Source: Chryseobacterium sp. S0630 (GTDB taxonomy: Bacteria; Bacteroidota; Bacteroidia; Flavobacteriales; Weeksellaceae). Taken from it: 64,000 nucleotides of DNA. Position numbers and translations under genes: made by a program. The notes under the pieces are model-generated. The model saw only the letters and a list, made by a program, of their open reading frames with translations, was not told the DNA's origin and searched no databases. The DNA lies in assembly GCF_024158915.1 (NCBI RefSeq), contig NZ_JAMZGF010000002.1:112434-176433 (forward strand), written 5' to 3'. Positions 24,364-32,158 of the stretch are shown piece by piece; position 1 is the stretch's first letter; each line of letters opens with the position of its first letter.

Positions 24364-25500
24364 CTACTCTACTTCAAAGACAGCCTGAATCTCTACGGAA
24401 GAACCTACAGGAATAGAAGAAGCCCCCAAAGTAGCTCTGGCATGTTTTCCTTTTTCCCCGAAGACTTCAACAGCAAGATCGGAAGCAACGTTCATCAGAT
24501 CTGCATGTTTTGTATAATCATCTTTGGTATTGAAAATTCCGGTAAGCTGTACACATTGTTTTACTTTGCTCAAATCTCCTCCCACTGCTTCATTTAACAC
24601 TGAAATTACGTTCAGCATCGTTACTTTTGTAGCATCTTTTACCTGTTGCTCATTTACTTCAACACCTAATTTCCCAGGATTAAAAATTTTACCGTCTTTT
24701 AAAGCAACCTGATTGATAAATACCAGATTTCCCGAACGGACAAACGGCTGATAATTTCCTGCCGGTTTCGGAACCTGTGGAAGTGTAATATTTTTTTGCT
24801 TCAGTATTTCACTGAAATTCTGGTGATTTTGAGTAACAGCTACTGTTTTCTTAGGATGTGTATCCTTTAACGCCAGTGCTATTTTTGCGAAATTTCTTCC
24901 CTGAAGTTCAGCAATATTTCGTTCTCCTTTCGTTGGTCTTTCCACATCTTTCAGAGAAGCCATGCTGGTAACTCCCAACACCGTATTTCCCTGTGGGATA
25001 GCTTTATTTAGCTCTTCTGTTCCACGAATTCCATTAGATACCAATACCATTCCGTGCACAGCAAGGCTGTTCCAGAAGGCCTGAAGAGCAAGCTCCTTTC
25101 CTGCTCCACTTCCCGCTGACATAAAGACAGTGGCAGGAACTCCTTCCAAAGCATGATTGGTCCATAACTGAACGGTTTTCGATAAAAATTCACTCATCCC
25201 CGTACTGATATTCCCGAAATAAACCGGTGAACCAAAAGCAATTCCATCATAAGAGGTAAGTTCATCTACTGTTGCTACAGGAAGATTTTTCAGGGTTGAA
25301 TTGGATGAGGCTTTGACTAATTTGATATAAGGAACCGCATTGTTTTCGCTTTCAATTCCTTTGGCTATTTCTTTAGCCAGTTCGTAAGTTCCGCCATTAT
25401 CGGAATGGATAAGAACCAATATTTTAGCTTTATTTTGTGCCATGATCTGAGTGTTATTAGATAATAAAATTAAAATAAAAAAAAGACATAATTTTTTCAT
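24364..25500 (-). CDS. Exported flavodoxin-like domain fused to a RidA domain
   Basis: This 378-aa protein has a signal peptide (residues 1-21, ending AQ), a flavodoxin/WrbA-like FMN domain (LVLIHSDNGGTYELAKEI phosphate loop; FGSPVYFGNISTGM), a linker near 205-235, and a RidA/YjgF domain (FVRSGNLVFINQVALKDGK ... RATLGASSIPVGSSVEIQAVFEVE). RidA proteins hydrolyse reactive enamines/imines; the conserved arginine in ARATLG is present. An exported FMN-RidA fusion is unusual. Divergent from an AraC gene that probably controls it. Confidence 0.82.
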   Translation of the reverse strand: MKKLCLFFILILLSNNTQIMAQNKAKILVLIHSDNGGTYELAKEIAKGIESENNAVPYIKLVKASSNSTLKNLPVATVDELTSYDGIAFGSPVYFGNISTGMSEFLSKTVQLWTNHALEGVPATVFMSAGSGAGKELALQAFWNSLAVHGMVLVSNGIRGTEELNKAIPQGNTVLGVTSMASLKDVERPTKGERNIAELQGRNFAKIALALKDTHPKKTVAVTQNHQNFSEILKQKNITLPQVPKPAGNYQPFVRSGNLVFINQVALKDGKIFNPGKLGVEVNEQQVKDATKVTMLNVISVLNEAVGGDLSKVKQCVQLTGIFNTKDDYTKHADLMNVASDLAVEVFGEKGKHARATLGASSIPVGSSVEIQAVFEVE

Positions 25501-25570
25501 TCTGAATAAGATATAGATTATTTTTTGGATTAATCATGTAGTTATTACATTGATAATACAAAATTACTAC

Positions 25571-25614
25571 TGTCGTTTTTATTAAATTTGCCAAAATATA
25601 CATATAAAACGACA
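25571..25614. promoter_or_regulatory. Inverted repeat around the AraC-gene promoter
   Basis: TGTCGTTTT (25571-25579) and AAAACGACA (25606-25614) are perfect inverse complements that bracket a TAAATTTG -7 box at 25583-25590, ending 2 bp before the ATG. It is a likely autoregulatory or divergent-promoter operator. Confidence 0.5.
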
Positions 25615-25616
25615 AC

Positions 25617-26420
25617 ATGAAATGTGGACTGATTGAAAAAACAGAAAGCCAGTTTGTAGATTCTATAGAAAAAGAAGCTTACGTATGGTGCGAAAAAAAC
25701 TGGAAACATGATGATTACGAACACAGGCATAACCGTGCTCAGCTTACATTTGTGGAAGAAGGCTATCAGTATTTTCATATTGACAGGAAAATTTATCTTG
25801 TCCCACAACATCATGTCATCTGGATTCCCTCAGAAAAAGCCCACAAAATTACTTCAGAGGCACAAACCGTTAATCTGATGGTATTCCTTTTCAAATCTGT
25901 TTTTGAAGATGAATTTTATCAGAATGTTCAGGTATTTGCCGTTCCCCCTGTTTTGAAAGAAATGCTTTTTTATGCCTCAAAATGGAACCAATCTCTGGAT
26001 GAAAATGAAGAACAGGATATCTTCTTTAAAGCTATTTTAAAAAGTCTTCCTAATTTCTGCAAGGAAAGCAGCGGCCTGGAAATTCCTGTACCTGCTGATA
26101 CCAGGCTGATTCCTGTATGCAATGATATCAACACTAATTTTAAATATAATCTGGATATTGATTCTTTAGCCGAAAAAGCGCAAATGTCTGTGCGAAGTCT
26201 CCAGAGAATTTTCAAAAATGAAACAGGAATTACCTTACAAAAATATCTGCAGCTGACCAGGATTTTAAAAAGTATCGAATTGATAGATACCAAACAATAT
26301 ACCTTGAGTGAAGTAGCTTATAAAGTAGGATATCAAAGTCTTTCAGCGTTCACATCATCTTATTTTGCGATTATGCAGACCAAGCCAAAAGTGAATAAAA
26401 GTCAGGGCGTTTCATCATGA
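25617..26420 (+). CDS. AraC family regulator with cupin sensor domain
   Basis: This 267-aa protein has an N-terminal AraC-ligand-binding cupin (HDDYEHRHNRAQLTFVEEGYQYFHI ... VPQHHVIWIPSEKAH) and the C-terminal double HTH (LAEKAQMSVRSLQRIFKNETG; VAYKVGYQSLSAFTSSYFAIM). It is divergent from the flavodoxin-RidA gene. Its 3' end overlaps the convergent DUF6766-like gene by 19 bp, so antisense contact between the two mRNAs is likely. Confidence 0.87.
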   Translation: MKCGLIEKTESQFVDSIEKEAYVWCEKNWKHDDYEHRHNRAQLTFVEEGYQYFHIDRKIYLVPQHHVIWIPSEKAHKITSEAQTVNLMVFLFKSVFEDEFYQNVQVFAVPPVLKEMLFYASKWNQSLDENEEQDIFFKAILKSLPNFCKESSGLEIPVPADTRLIPVCNDINTNFKYNLDIDSLAEKAQMSVRSLQRIFKNETGITLQKYLQLTRILKSIELIDTKQYTLSEVAYKVGYQSLSAFTSSYFAIMQTKPKVNKSQGVSS

Positions 26421-27058
26421 GGCATATCCACGGGTTTCGATTCGGGAGAGCCTTTTTCACGCAGCCAAATTGATAAAAGAACAAGGGAAGCAACCGCCAG
26501 AAATTCACTCTGCCAGTTCTGAAAAGATTCAAACCAGAACCTTGATTCTGAAATATATTGCAATGCTGTTACGGGCGGTTTATTTTTCATCATCTGCTCA
26601 TCATTAAAATCCGTAAGACTTCCATAGAAATGCAAGGTAAAACTCACCAGAAACAGGACTGCAAATGCAAGTGATAAGGAATGTTGATAGAGTTTCAGCC
26701 AAATTCCTCCTTTTTTCACGGGCCATGGTGCTTTGGGATGTACTGCAGGATCCCTGTCTACCTCTTCCTTTTCTGTCATAGATTTTGATTCGCTGGAACC
26801 TTTTTGCCTGAGAGAAATCGTTAATACCACGTAGATCATCATCTGGAGGAATTCGCTTTCCCAGTTTTCAAAAGTGGCCTGTATGAAATGTCCGCTGTGA
26901 ATGTATTCACTGATTTTTAAAGCAGCCTGCCCGTTTTCAATCAATTCTTTGTTTTCCGTTTTCCAACCGGTAAAAAACTGTCCTGTAAGAAAGACAATCA
27001 TCAGAGTAATCAGAACAATGCTTAAGCTGTTGCGATAAAAGAAACTGGGGCGTGACAT
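26402..27058 (-). CDS. DUF6766-like membrane protein with duplicated module
   Basis: This 218-aa protein has four hydrophobic segments in two similar halves. Each half ends in a matching block: FENWESEFLQMMIYVVLT then LRQKGSSESK, and FQNWQSEFLAVASLVLLS then LREKGSPESK. The arrangement suggests an internal duplication with conserved N-W-(E/Q)-S-E-F at a membrane edge. I recognise the family as DUF6766 with no known function. It is the last gene of the minus-strand stress island. Confidence 0.7.
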   Translation of the reverse strand: MSRPSFFYRNSLSIVLITLMIVFLTGQFFTGWKTENKELIENGQAALKISEYIHSGHFIQATFENWESEFLQMMIYVVLTISLRQKGSSESKSMTEKEEVDRDPAVHPKAPWPVKKGGIWLKLYQHSLSLAFAVLFLVSFTLHFYGSLTDFNDEQMMKNKPPVTALQYISESRFWFESFQNWQSEFLAVASLVLLSIWLREKGSPESKPVDMPHDETP

Positions 27059-27089
27059 TTTTTTTTGTTTAAAGTTTAAAGTTCAAGGT

Positions 27090-28619
27090 TTAAGAATCAC
27101 GTTTTTGATAAGGAAATACTTTTTTCAGGTTCTGCGTGGCTGGCCCGGTAAGGATTTTTCCGTTAATATTGAATCTCGAACCGTGGCATGGGCAGTCCCA
27201 GCTCAGTTCGGCACTATTCCACCGCACTTCACATCCCGCATGTGGACAGGTACTCCTAAGCAAATGTAAAGTCCCGTCAATTTCTTTGTAAAGTGCGTAA
27301 GATTCGGATTCGTAGCGGATCACTTTTGCTTCGCCTTCTCCAACTTCTGAAAAGGATTCAATTTTATCCCTGAAAATTTTATCTTTCACAAAATCAAATG
27401 CCACAGTGGCTGCTTCCTTCACAAAATCTGAGAATCCAGCGACAGGTTTGATTCTTGAAGGATTAAATAAGTCTCCATACTTACTTTTTCCGGTAATAAT
27501 CAAATCATGCAATATCTGCGATGAAAGTGTCCCGAATATCATTCCGTTTCCTCTGAAGCCTGTCGCCACAAAAACTCTTTCCTGAGTTCCCGGTAGTTTT
27601 CCAATGTATGGAAGCCCGTCCACCGGTTCATAGTATTGGCTGGACCAGCTGTAGAATACCGTTTCCACATCAAAGTATTTTCTCACATAATTTTCAAGCC
27701 TAGAGAAGCATGCTCCCGTATCATCAGCGTGCCCTGTTTTATGGTCTTCACCGCCTGCAATTAAAAGATTTTCACCATCGATATTCTGAATACGGTAATA
27801 ATGATAAGGTTCACAAAGATCATAGCCTAACTCCCAGGGATATTTATCGTTTTTCAGGGTAAATGCCATCGCATAGCTTCTGTAAGGAGCATTGGTAAAG
27901 TGCAGAATATTGACTCCGGGAGGAATATGAGTGGCGTAAACAATATTTCGTGCCTTTATTTCTCCTTTTGAAGTTTTTAAAATAACATGATCTTCCTGCT
28001 CATCATGACTTTCACAAAGACAGTTTTCCTGAATAAAACCTCCAAGCCTAATAAATGCTTCACAAAGTGCTTTTGTATATTTAATAGGATGAAAATGCCC
28101 CTGTCCGGGAATTAATACCGCCTCTTTGAAAGGAACCGGAAAAGGAATTTCGTTCACGTAGCTCATTTCGTGGCCAACGTTTTCAGCTCCTTCAACAATA
28201 CTTTTCAACCGTTCTTCCTGTTTTTCATCCAGGGCAAAGAGGTACGCTGATTTTCTGGTAAAATCACAACTGATCTTGTATTTATCGATATTATCTTCAA
28301 TAATTTCAATTGCATCATGTCCGGATTCTGCATAGAGTTTAGCATTATCCAAACCAAAATCGCGGATGGCCTGTGTAAAGGTTGTATCAAAAAAATCATT
28401 TAAATGAGCCGTTGTACCTCCTGTTGTTCCGAATCCGATATTGGCAGCTTCCAGAATGATACATTTTTTTCCGGATTCCTGAAGTTTCAGGGCTGTTGAA
28501 ACTCCGGTAATTCCACCTCCTATTATGGCAACATCAAATAGCGAATGGAGATCAGTTTCTGTAGAAAATTTCCTGACCTCTTCCTGCCATATACTTTTTC
28601 TTGCACCGTCTCTGTACAT
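27090..28619 (-). CDS. FAD-dependent oxidoreductase with C-terminal Rieske [2Fe-2S] domain
   Basis: This 509-aa protein starts with a DAO-type FAD domain (VAIIGGGITGVSTALKLQESG near residue 35) and ends with a Rieske domain: CPHAGCEVRW and CPCHGSRFN, giving CxH and CxxH ligands. ATG at 28619 is preferred; TTG at 28625 is possible. Such fusions oxidise amines or similar substrates, passing electrons to the cluster; the actual substrate is unknown. It shares the direction of the island genes. Confidence 0.87.
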   Translation of the reverse strand: MYRDGARKSIWQEEVRKFSTETDLHSLFDVAIIGGGITGVSTALKLQESGKKCIILEAANIGFGTTGGTTAHLNDFFDTTFTQAIRDFGLDNAKLYAESGHDAIEIIEDNIDKYKISCDFTRKSAYLFALDEKQEERLKSIVEGAENVGHEMSYVNEIPFPVPFKEAVLIPGQGHFHPIKYTKALCEAFIRLGGFIQENCLCESHDEQEDHVILKTSKGEIKARNIVYATHIPPGVNILHFTNAPYRSYAMAFTLKNDKYPWELGYDLCEPYHYYRIQNIDGENLLIAGGEDHKTGHADDTGACFSRLENYVRKYFDVETVFYSWSSQYYEPVDGLPYIGKLPGTQERVFVATGFRGNGMIFGTLSSQILHDLIITGKSKYGDLFNPSRIKPVAGFSDFVKEAATVAFDFVKDKIFRDKIESFSEVGEGEAKVIRYESESYALYKEIDGTLHLLRSTCPHAGCEVRWNSAELSWDCPCHGSRFNINGKILTGPATQNLKKVFPYQKRDS

Positions 28620-28642
28620 AACCAAAATATTTTTTGTTAAAC

Positions 28643-28807
28643 TTATCTGATACTTAATGTATCGCTTTCAGGCAGACCTGTTTTGCCAGCACTGGGCGGG
28701 TTGTTCTTTTGGTCTCTTTTTCTGTTTTCATCTTCATCAATATTACATCTGCAAGAAGTAAAAGCAAATAAGCTGAGTACTCCTAAAATGAATGCCGTTG
28801 TTTTCAT
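28643..28807 (-). CDS. Small predicted lipoprotein
   Basis: A 54-codon frame begins MKTTAFILGVLSLFAFTSC and continues RCNIDEDENRKRDQKNNPPSA to a TAA at 28643. The lipobox FTSC at residues 16-19 predicts a 36-residue mature lipoprotein, charged and proline/glycine-rich with no recognisable domain. It lies between the SDR and FAD-Rieske genes, with gaps of 27 and 23 bp, so it probably belongs to the same operon. Confidence 0.65.
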   Translation of the reverse strand: MKTTAFILGVLSLFAFTSCRCNIDEDENRKRDQKNNPPSAGKTGLPESDTLSIR

Positions 28808-28834
28808 ATGTTTAATATTTTGATGGGTTACTTT

Positions 28835-29581
28835 TTAACCATTTACAATCAATCCACCGTTGGGATGAAGCACCTGTCCTGTCATCTGTGAGGCATCTGG
28901 ACTTGCCAGAAAAAGAAAGCTGAAGGCTATTTCTTCGGGCGTTGCATTTCTTTCCAAAGGAGGTTTGTTGGGATTTTCTTCTTTTTCGTCGAATGTTTCT
29001 TCAGTAAGTGGTGTAGCTACAGGTCCGGGAGCAACCGCATTAATGCGTATTCCTTTTGGCTTGGCCTGCAGTGCCAATGAGCGGGTGAAAGAAACAATAG
29101 CGCCTTTTGTAGCGGAATAATCAAGGAGCTCAGCATGTCCCTGATAGGCAGAAACGGAAGTGGTATTGATTACACAGCTTCCTTCTTTCAGATAAGGAAA
29201 TACAACTTTCGTTAATAAAATCATTCCGACAATGTTGGAATCAAAGGTTTGTCTGATGTTTTTCTCTTCAAGCTGCTCTATGCTTTCTGCAGGAAATTGA
29301 ACTCCGGCATTATTGATGAGAATATCAATTTTTCCAAATGCTGAATTAACTTCTTTCGCTGTTTTTTCACAAAATTCATAATCATTGATATCTCCTTGAA
29401 AGATGATGCATTTTCTATTCAGGTTTTCAATTTCTCTTTTCGTTTTTTCAGCATCATTATCGCTCGAATGATAAATAATGGCAATATCTGCTCCTTCCAC
29501 AGCAAAAAGAAGAGCCACTGCTTTACCAATTCCGCTGTCGGCTCCGGTAATTAAGACAGATTTATTATTTAATTTTCCCAT
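28835..29581 (-). CDS. Short-chain dehydrogenase/reductase
   Basis: This 248-aa classical SDR has TGADSGIGKAVA, NNAGVQF, a serine in TTSVSAY and the YSATKG catalytic tyrosine/lysine. Near the C-terminus it has GPVATPLTEE and SQMTGQVLHPNGG, typical of the glucose/ribitol dehydrogenase-like SDRs. The substrate is unknown. It sits 12 bp downstream of another SDR gene in the stress island. Confidence 0.87.
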   Translation of the reverse strand: MGKLNNKSVLITGADSGIGKAVALLFAVEGADIAIIYHSSDNDAEKTKREIENLNRKCIIFQGDINDYEFCEKTAKEVNSAFGKIDILINNAGVQFPAESIEQLEEKNIRQTFDSNIVGMILLTKVVFPYLKEGSCVINTTSVSAYQGHAELLDYSATKGAIVSFTRSLALQAKPKGIRINAVAPGPVATPLTEETFDEKEENPNKPPLERNATPEEIAFSFLFLASPDASQMTGQVLHPNGGLIVNG

Positions 29582-29593
29582 TTCATAATCCTT

Positions 29594-30391
29594 TTATTCT
29601 TTCTCAGTGGGTTTCTGCATTTCTGCCATTCTGTGAGCGGCCATACTATCACTTGAAAGATTAGTCATGGCTACGGACAGTTTATTTTTCAGGCCTGAAA
29701 TTATTTTATCTTCATCATTCATCAACGCATTATATCCGTCAATGGCCACTTCTTCCGGAGAGGCCAGACTGTCTTTATCATCCAGAATTTTACTGCGGTT
29801 CATATCTGCTTTATTAAAGAAATCAGTATCTGTAGGCCCTGGTAAAAGTGCGGTAACTGTTATTCCTGAGTCTTTCAATTCTTCACGAATGGCTTCGGAC
29901 CACGACAAAACAAATGCCTTGGTAGCATGATATACCGAATGCCATGGACCGGGAGCTTTACTGGCCACAGAAGCGAGATTAAGAATTTTTCCTGATCCTT
30001 TTGGAAGCCTGTCCTTAACAAAGAGCTTTGTAAGGATGAGAACCGAAATAATATTTAAATGAACAATATCTATTTCCCTGTGAATATCCGTATCCTGAAA
30101 TTTCCCATACACTCCCTGTCCTGCGTCATTAACTAATATTTCAGGGCTTATTGCATTCATTTTCAATTCAGAATAAAGAGAATAGGCTTCTTCTTCCAAA
30201 AACAAATTTTTAGAGATGCTGATCACGTTTATTCCATAGTTTTTAAATTCTTCAGCTTTTCTTACCAGTTCTTCATGGTCTCTGGCCACAATAACAAGAT
30301 CGTAGCCGTTCATGGCAAACTGTTTCGCGAGTTCATAACCAATACCACTGGTAGCACCTGTAATGAGTGCAAATTGATTTTTGCGTTCCAT
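29594..30391 (-). CDS. Short-chain dehydrogenase/reductase (DltE-like)
   Basis: This 265-aa SDR has TGATSGIGYELAKQF, NDAGQGVYG in place of the usual NNAG, and the YHATKAF catalytic segment, then LLPGPTDTDF. It belongs to the group often labelled DltE or YqjQ-like. It lies 5 bp after the CinA-like gene, so they are co-transcribed. The substrate is unknown; context suggests a stress-related carbonyl reductase. Confidence 0.85.
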   Translation of the reverse strand: MERKNQFALITGATSGIGYELAKQFAMNGYDLVIVARDHEELVRKAEEFKNYGINVISISKNLFLEEEAYSLYSELKMNAISPEILVNDAGQGVYGKFQDTDIHREIDIVHLNIISVLILTKLFVKDRLPKGSGKILNLASVASKAPGPWHSVYHATKAFVLSWSEAIREELKDSGITVTALLPGPTDTDFFNKADMNRSKILDDKDSLASPEEVAIDGYNALMNDEDKIISGLKNKLSVAMTNLSSDSMAAHRMAEMQKPTEKE

Positions 30392-30396
30392 AGATT

Positions 30397-30897
30397 TTAT
30401 TTTAAGATTAAAAGCCTGTTAAGTTCACTTTTAAAACAGCCCAAAATAAATTCTGTATAGTATAGCTGCGCGTTCAGGGCCTGAGTTTTGGGATGCAGTT
30501 CCAGTTTTTTAGTCAGAATAATCTCACCTTTATAGGAAAATGAGAAATAGGCAAAAATTTTATAGCCGGAATTCCTGATCGGGGTACAATAGCCTGTTGT
30601 GGCAATAGACCAGTCAGATTCATACAATTTTGCGATATTCAATGCCATTGTTTCTGCAATATTTTCAGAAACACAGTCACATTCTTCGGCTTCCTGTCTG
30701 TTGACCTTTAATAGTCTTACTTTTTCAGGTAAAGAATAGGTTGTCATTCCTCCTTTATAGAACATTGAAGCATTTGGCATCTGTGAAAAAGCCAGTTGTA
30801 AACATCCCGAGGTAACACTTTCTGCAATAGAAATGCTCTCATCAATGGTCATAAGTGACTGGCTGATATATTCTAGAAGATTTTTTTGGAAATCCAT
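30397..30897 (-). CDS. CinA-family (PncC-like) protein
   Basis: This 166-aa protein corresponds to the stand-alone C-terminal CinA domain: SIAESVTSGCLQLAFSQ, YKGGMTTYSLPEKVRLL and ATTGYCTP. PncC hydrolyses nicotinamide mononucleotide to recycle NAD. The glycine pattern differs from the canonical AESCTGG (here AESVTSG), so activity is uncertain. It is in the middle of the island, upstream of two SDR genes that depend on NAD(P). Confidence 0.8.
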   Translation of the reverse strand: MDFQKNLLEYISQSLMTIDESISIAESVTSGCLQLAFSQMPNASMFYKGGMTTYSLPEKVRLLKVNRQEAEECDCVSENIAETMALNIAKLYESDWSIATTGYCTPIRNSGYKIFAYFSFSYKGEIILTKKLELHPKTQALNAQLYYTEFILGCFKSELNRLLILK

Positions 30898-30931
30898 AAT
30901 AGTGTATTTGAATCATTAGTTTGTATTTATT

Positions 30932-32110
30932 CTAAAAGCTTGTAAGCTTCCACGGGTCCAGAACGACCTTTACACATCCGTCTTCTTTTTTATCAAAGAT
31001 TTCATACCCTTTACTTACCTCCTCAAGGGATAAACGGTGGGTAATTACATCATCAAGGGTGATTTTTCCGGTTACCACATAATCCATAAGTTTGTCTATG
31101 ATTGGATGAACATTACACTGTCCTGATTTAATGGTAATTCCCTTGTCAAAAATTTGTCCAAGTCTGAAATTATCATAATTGACAGGATAAACTCCTAAAA
31201 CAGATACGGTACCACCTCGTCTTACGGCACTCATACATGCTTCCAGAACCTTAACAGAGCCTTTTTCGAAGTTTATTACTGCTTTTGCACGGTCTATAAA
31301 ACTTCTTTCTGGTTCAAAGCCTACGGCTTCAATACAAAGATCGGCTCCACGGCCGTCTGTCATATCTCTGATCTGCTCTATAGCACTGTCTGCATCCTCC
31401 CACAAAATGGTTTCGCATCCGGTAAGCATTTTAATACGATCCAATCTGTATTGAAGAGTATCAATTACAATAACCTTTTTGGCATTATGCAGAATAGCAC
31501 TTTTGGCAGCCATTGTACCTACAGGACCTGCGCCAAAAACGGCAACGGTTTCTCCTCCCTTCAATTCTCCCCACATTACACCTGTATAGCCAGTGGGAAA
31601 AATATCTGTAAGAAATAAAACCTGTTCATCAGTAAGGTTTTCCGGAACTTTTCTTGGACCAAAATGCGCATACGGAACCCTTACATATTGTGCCTGTCCG
31701 CCATCATAACCTCCGTAAAGATCACTGTATCCGAATAATGCACCTCCTTTTTCTGTAAGAATTCCTCCTTCAGGACCATAATGATCAGGATTGCTGTGCT
31801 CGCAGGCTGTGGGAAGATCATGCTGGCAGAAAAAACAGCTGCCACAAGCTATGGGAAAAGGTACTACTACCCTGTCACCTACTTTTAAATGACTGATATT
31901 TCTTCCGGTTTCCTCTACAATGCCCATAAATTCATGACCCATAACCATGGGTCTGGCCTGGGGAATTCCCCCGGAGTACATATGAAGGTCACTGCCACAT
32001 ATTGCTGTGGAGGTCACCTTCAGAATAATATCGCGTTCATCAAGAATTCTGGGATCTTCTACGGTATCACAGGTAATCTTACCTGGTGAGTGAAAAACTG
32101 CTGCTTTCAT
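30932..32110 (-). CDS. Zinc-dependent alcohol dehydrogenase (formaldehyde dehydrogenase-like)
   Basis: This 392-aa medium-chain dehydrogenase has catalytic-zinc ligands in AICGSDLHMY and GHEFMG, the structural-zinc cysteines CGSCFFCQHDLPTAC, and the Rossmann loop FGAGPVGTMAA. Its tail insertions match glutathione-independent formaldehyde dehydrogenase-like enzymes. Cytosolic, NAD-dependent; aldehyde or alcohol detoxification fits the neighbouring catalase and oxidoreductases. The gap from the catalase gene is 48 bp. Confidence 0.87.
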   Translation of the reverse strand: MKAAVFHSPGKITCDTVEDPRILDERDIILKVTSTAICGSDLHMYSGGIPQARPMVMGHEFMGIVEETGRNISHLKVGDRVVVPFPIACGSCFFCQHDLPTACEHSNPDHYGPEGGILTEKGGALFGYSDLYGGYDGGQAQYVRVPYAHFGPRKVPENLTDEQVLFLTDIFPTGYTGVMWGELKGGETVAVFGAGPVGTMAAKSAILHNAKKVIVIDTLQYRLDRIKMLTGCETILWEDADSAIEQIRDMTDGRGADLCIEAVGFEPERSFIDRAKAVINFEKGSVKVLEACMSAVRRGGTVSVLGVYPVNYDNFRLGQIFDKGITIKSGQCNVHPIIDKLMDYVVTGKITLDDVITHRLSLEEVSKGYEIFDKKEDGCVKVVLDPWKLTSF

Positions 32111-32158
32111 AATTTGAATATTTAAAGTGATGGGTGTGGTGTGAAGGATGTTTATGAT

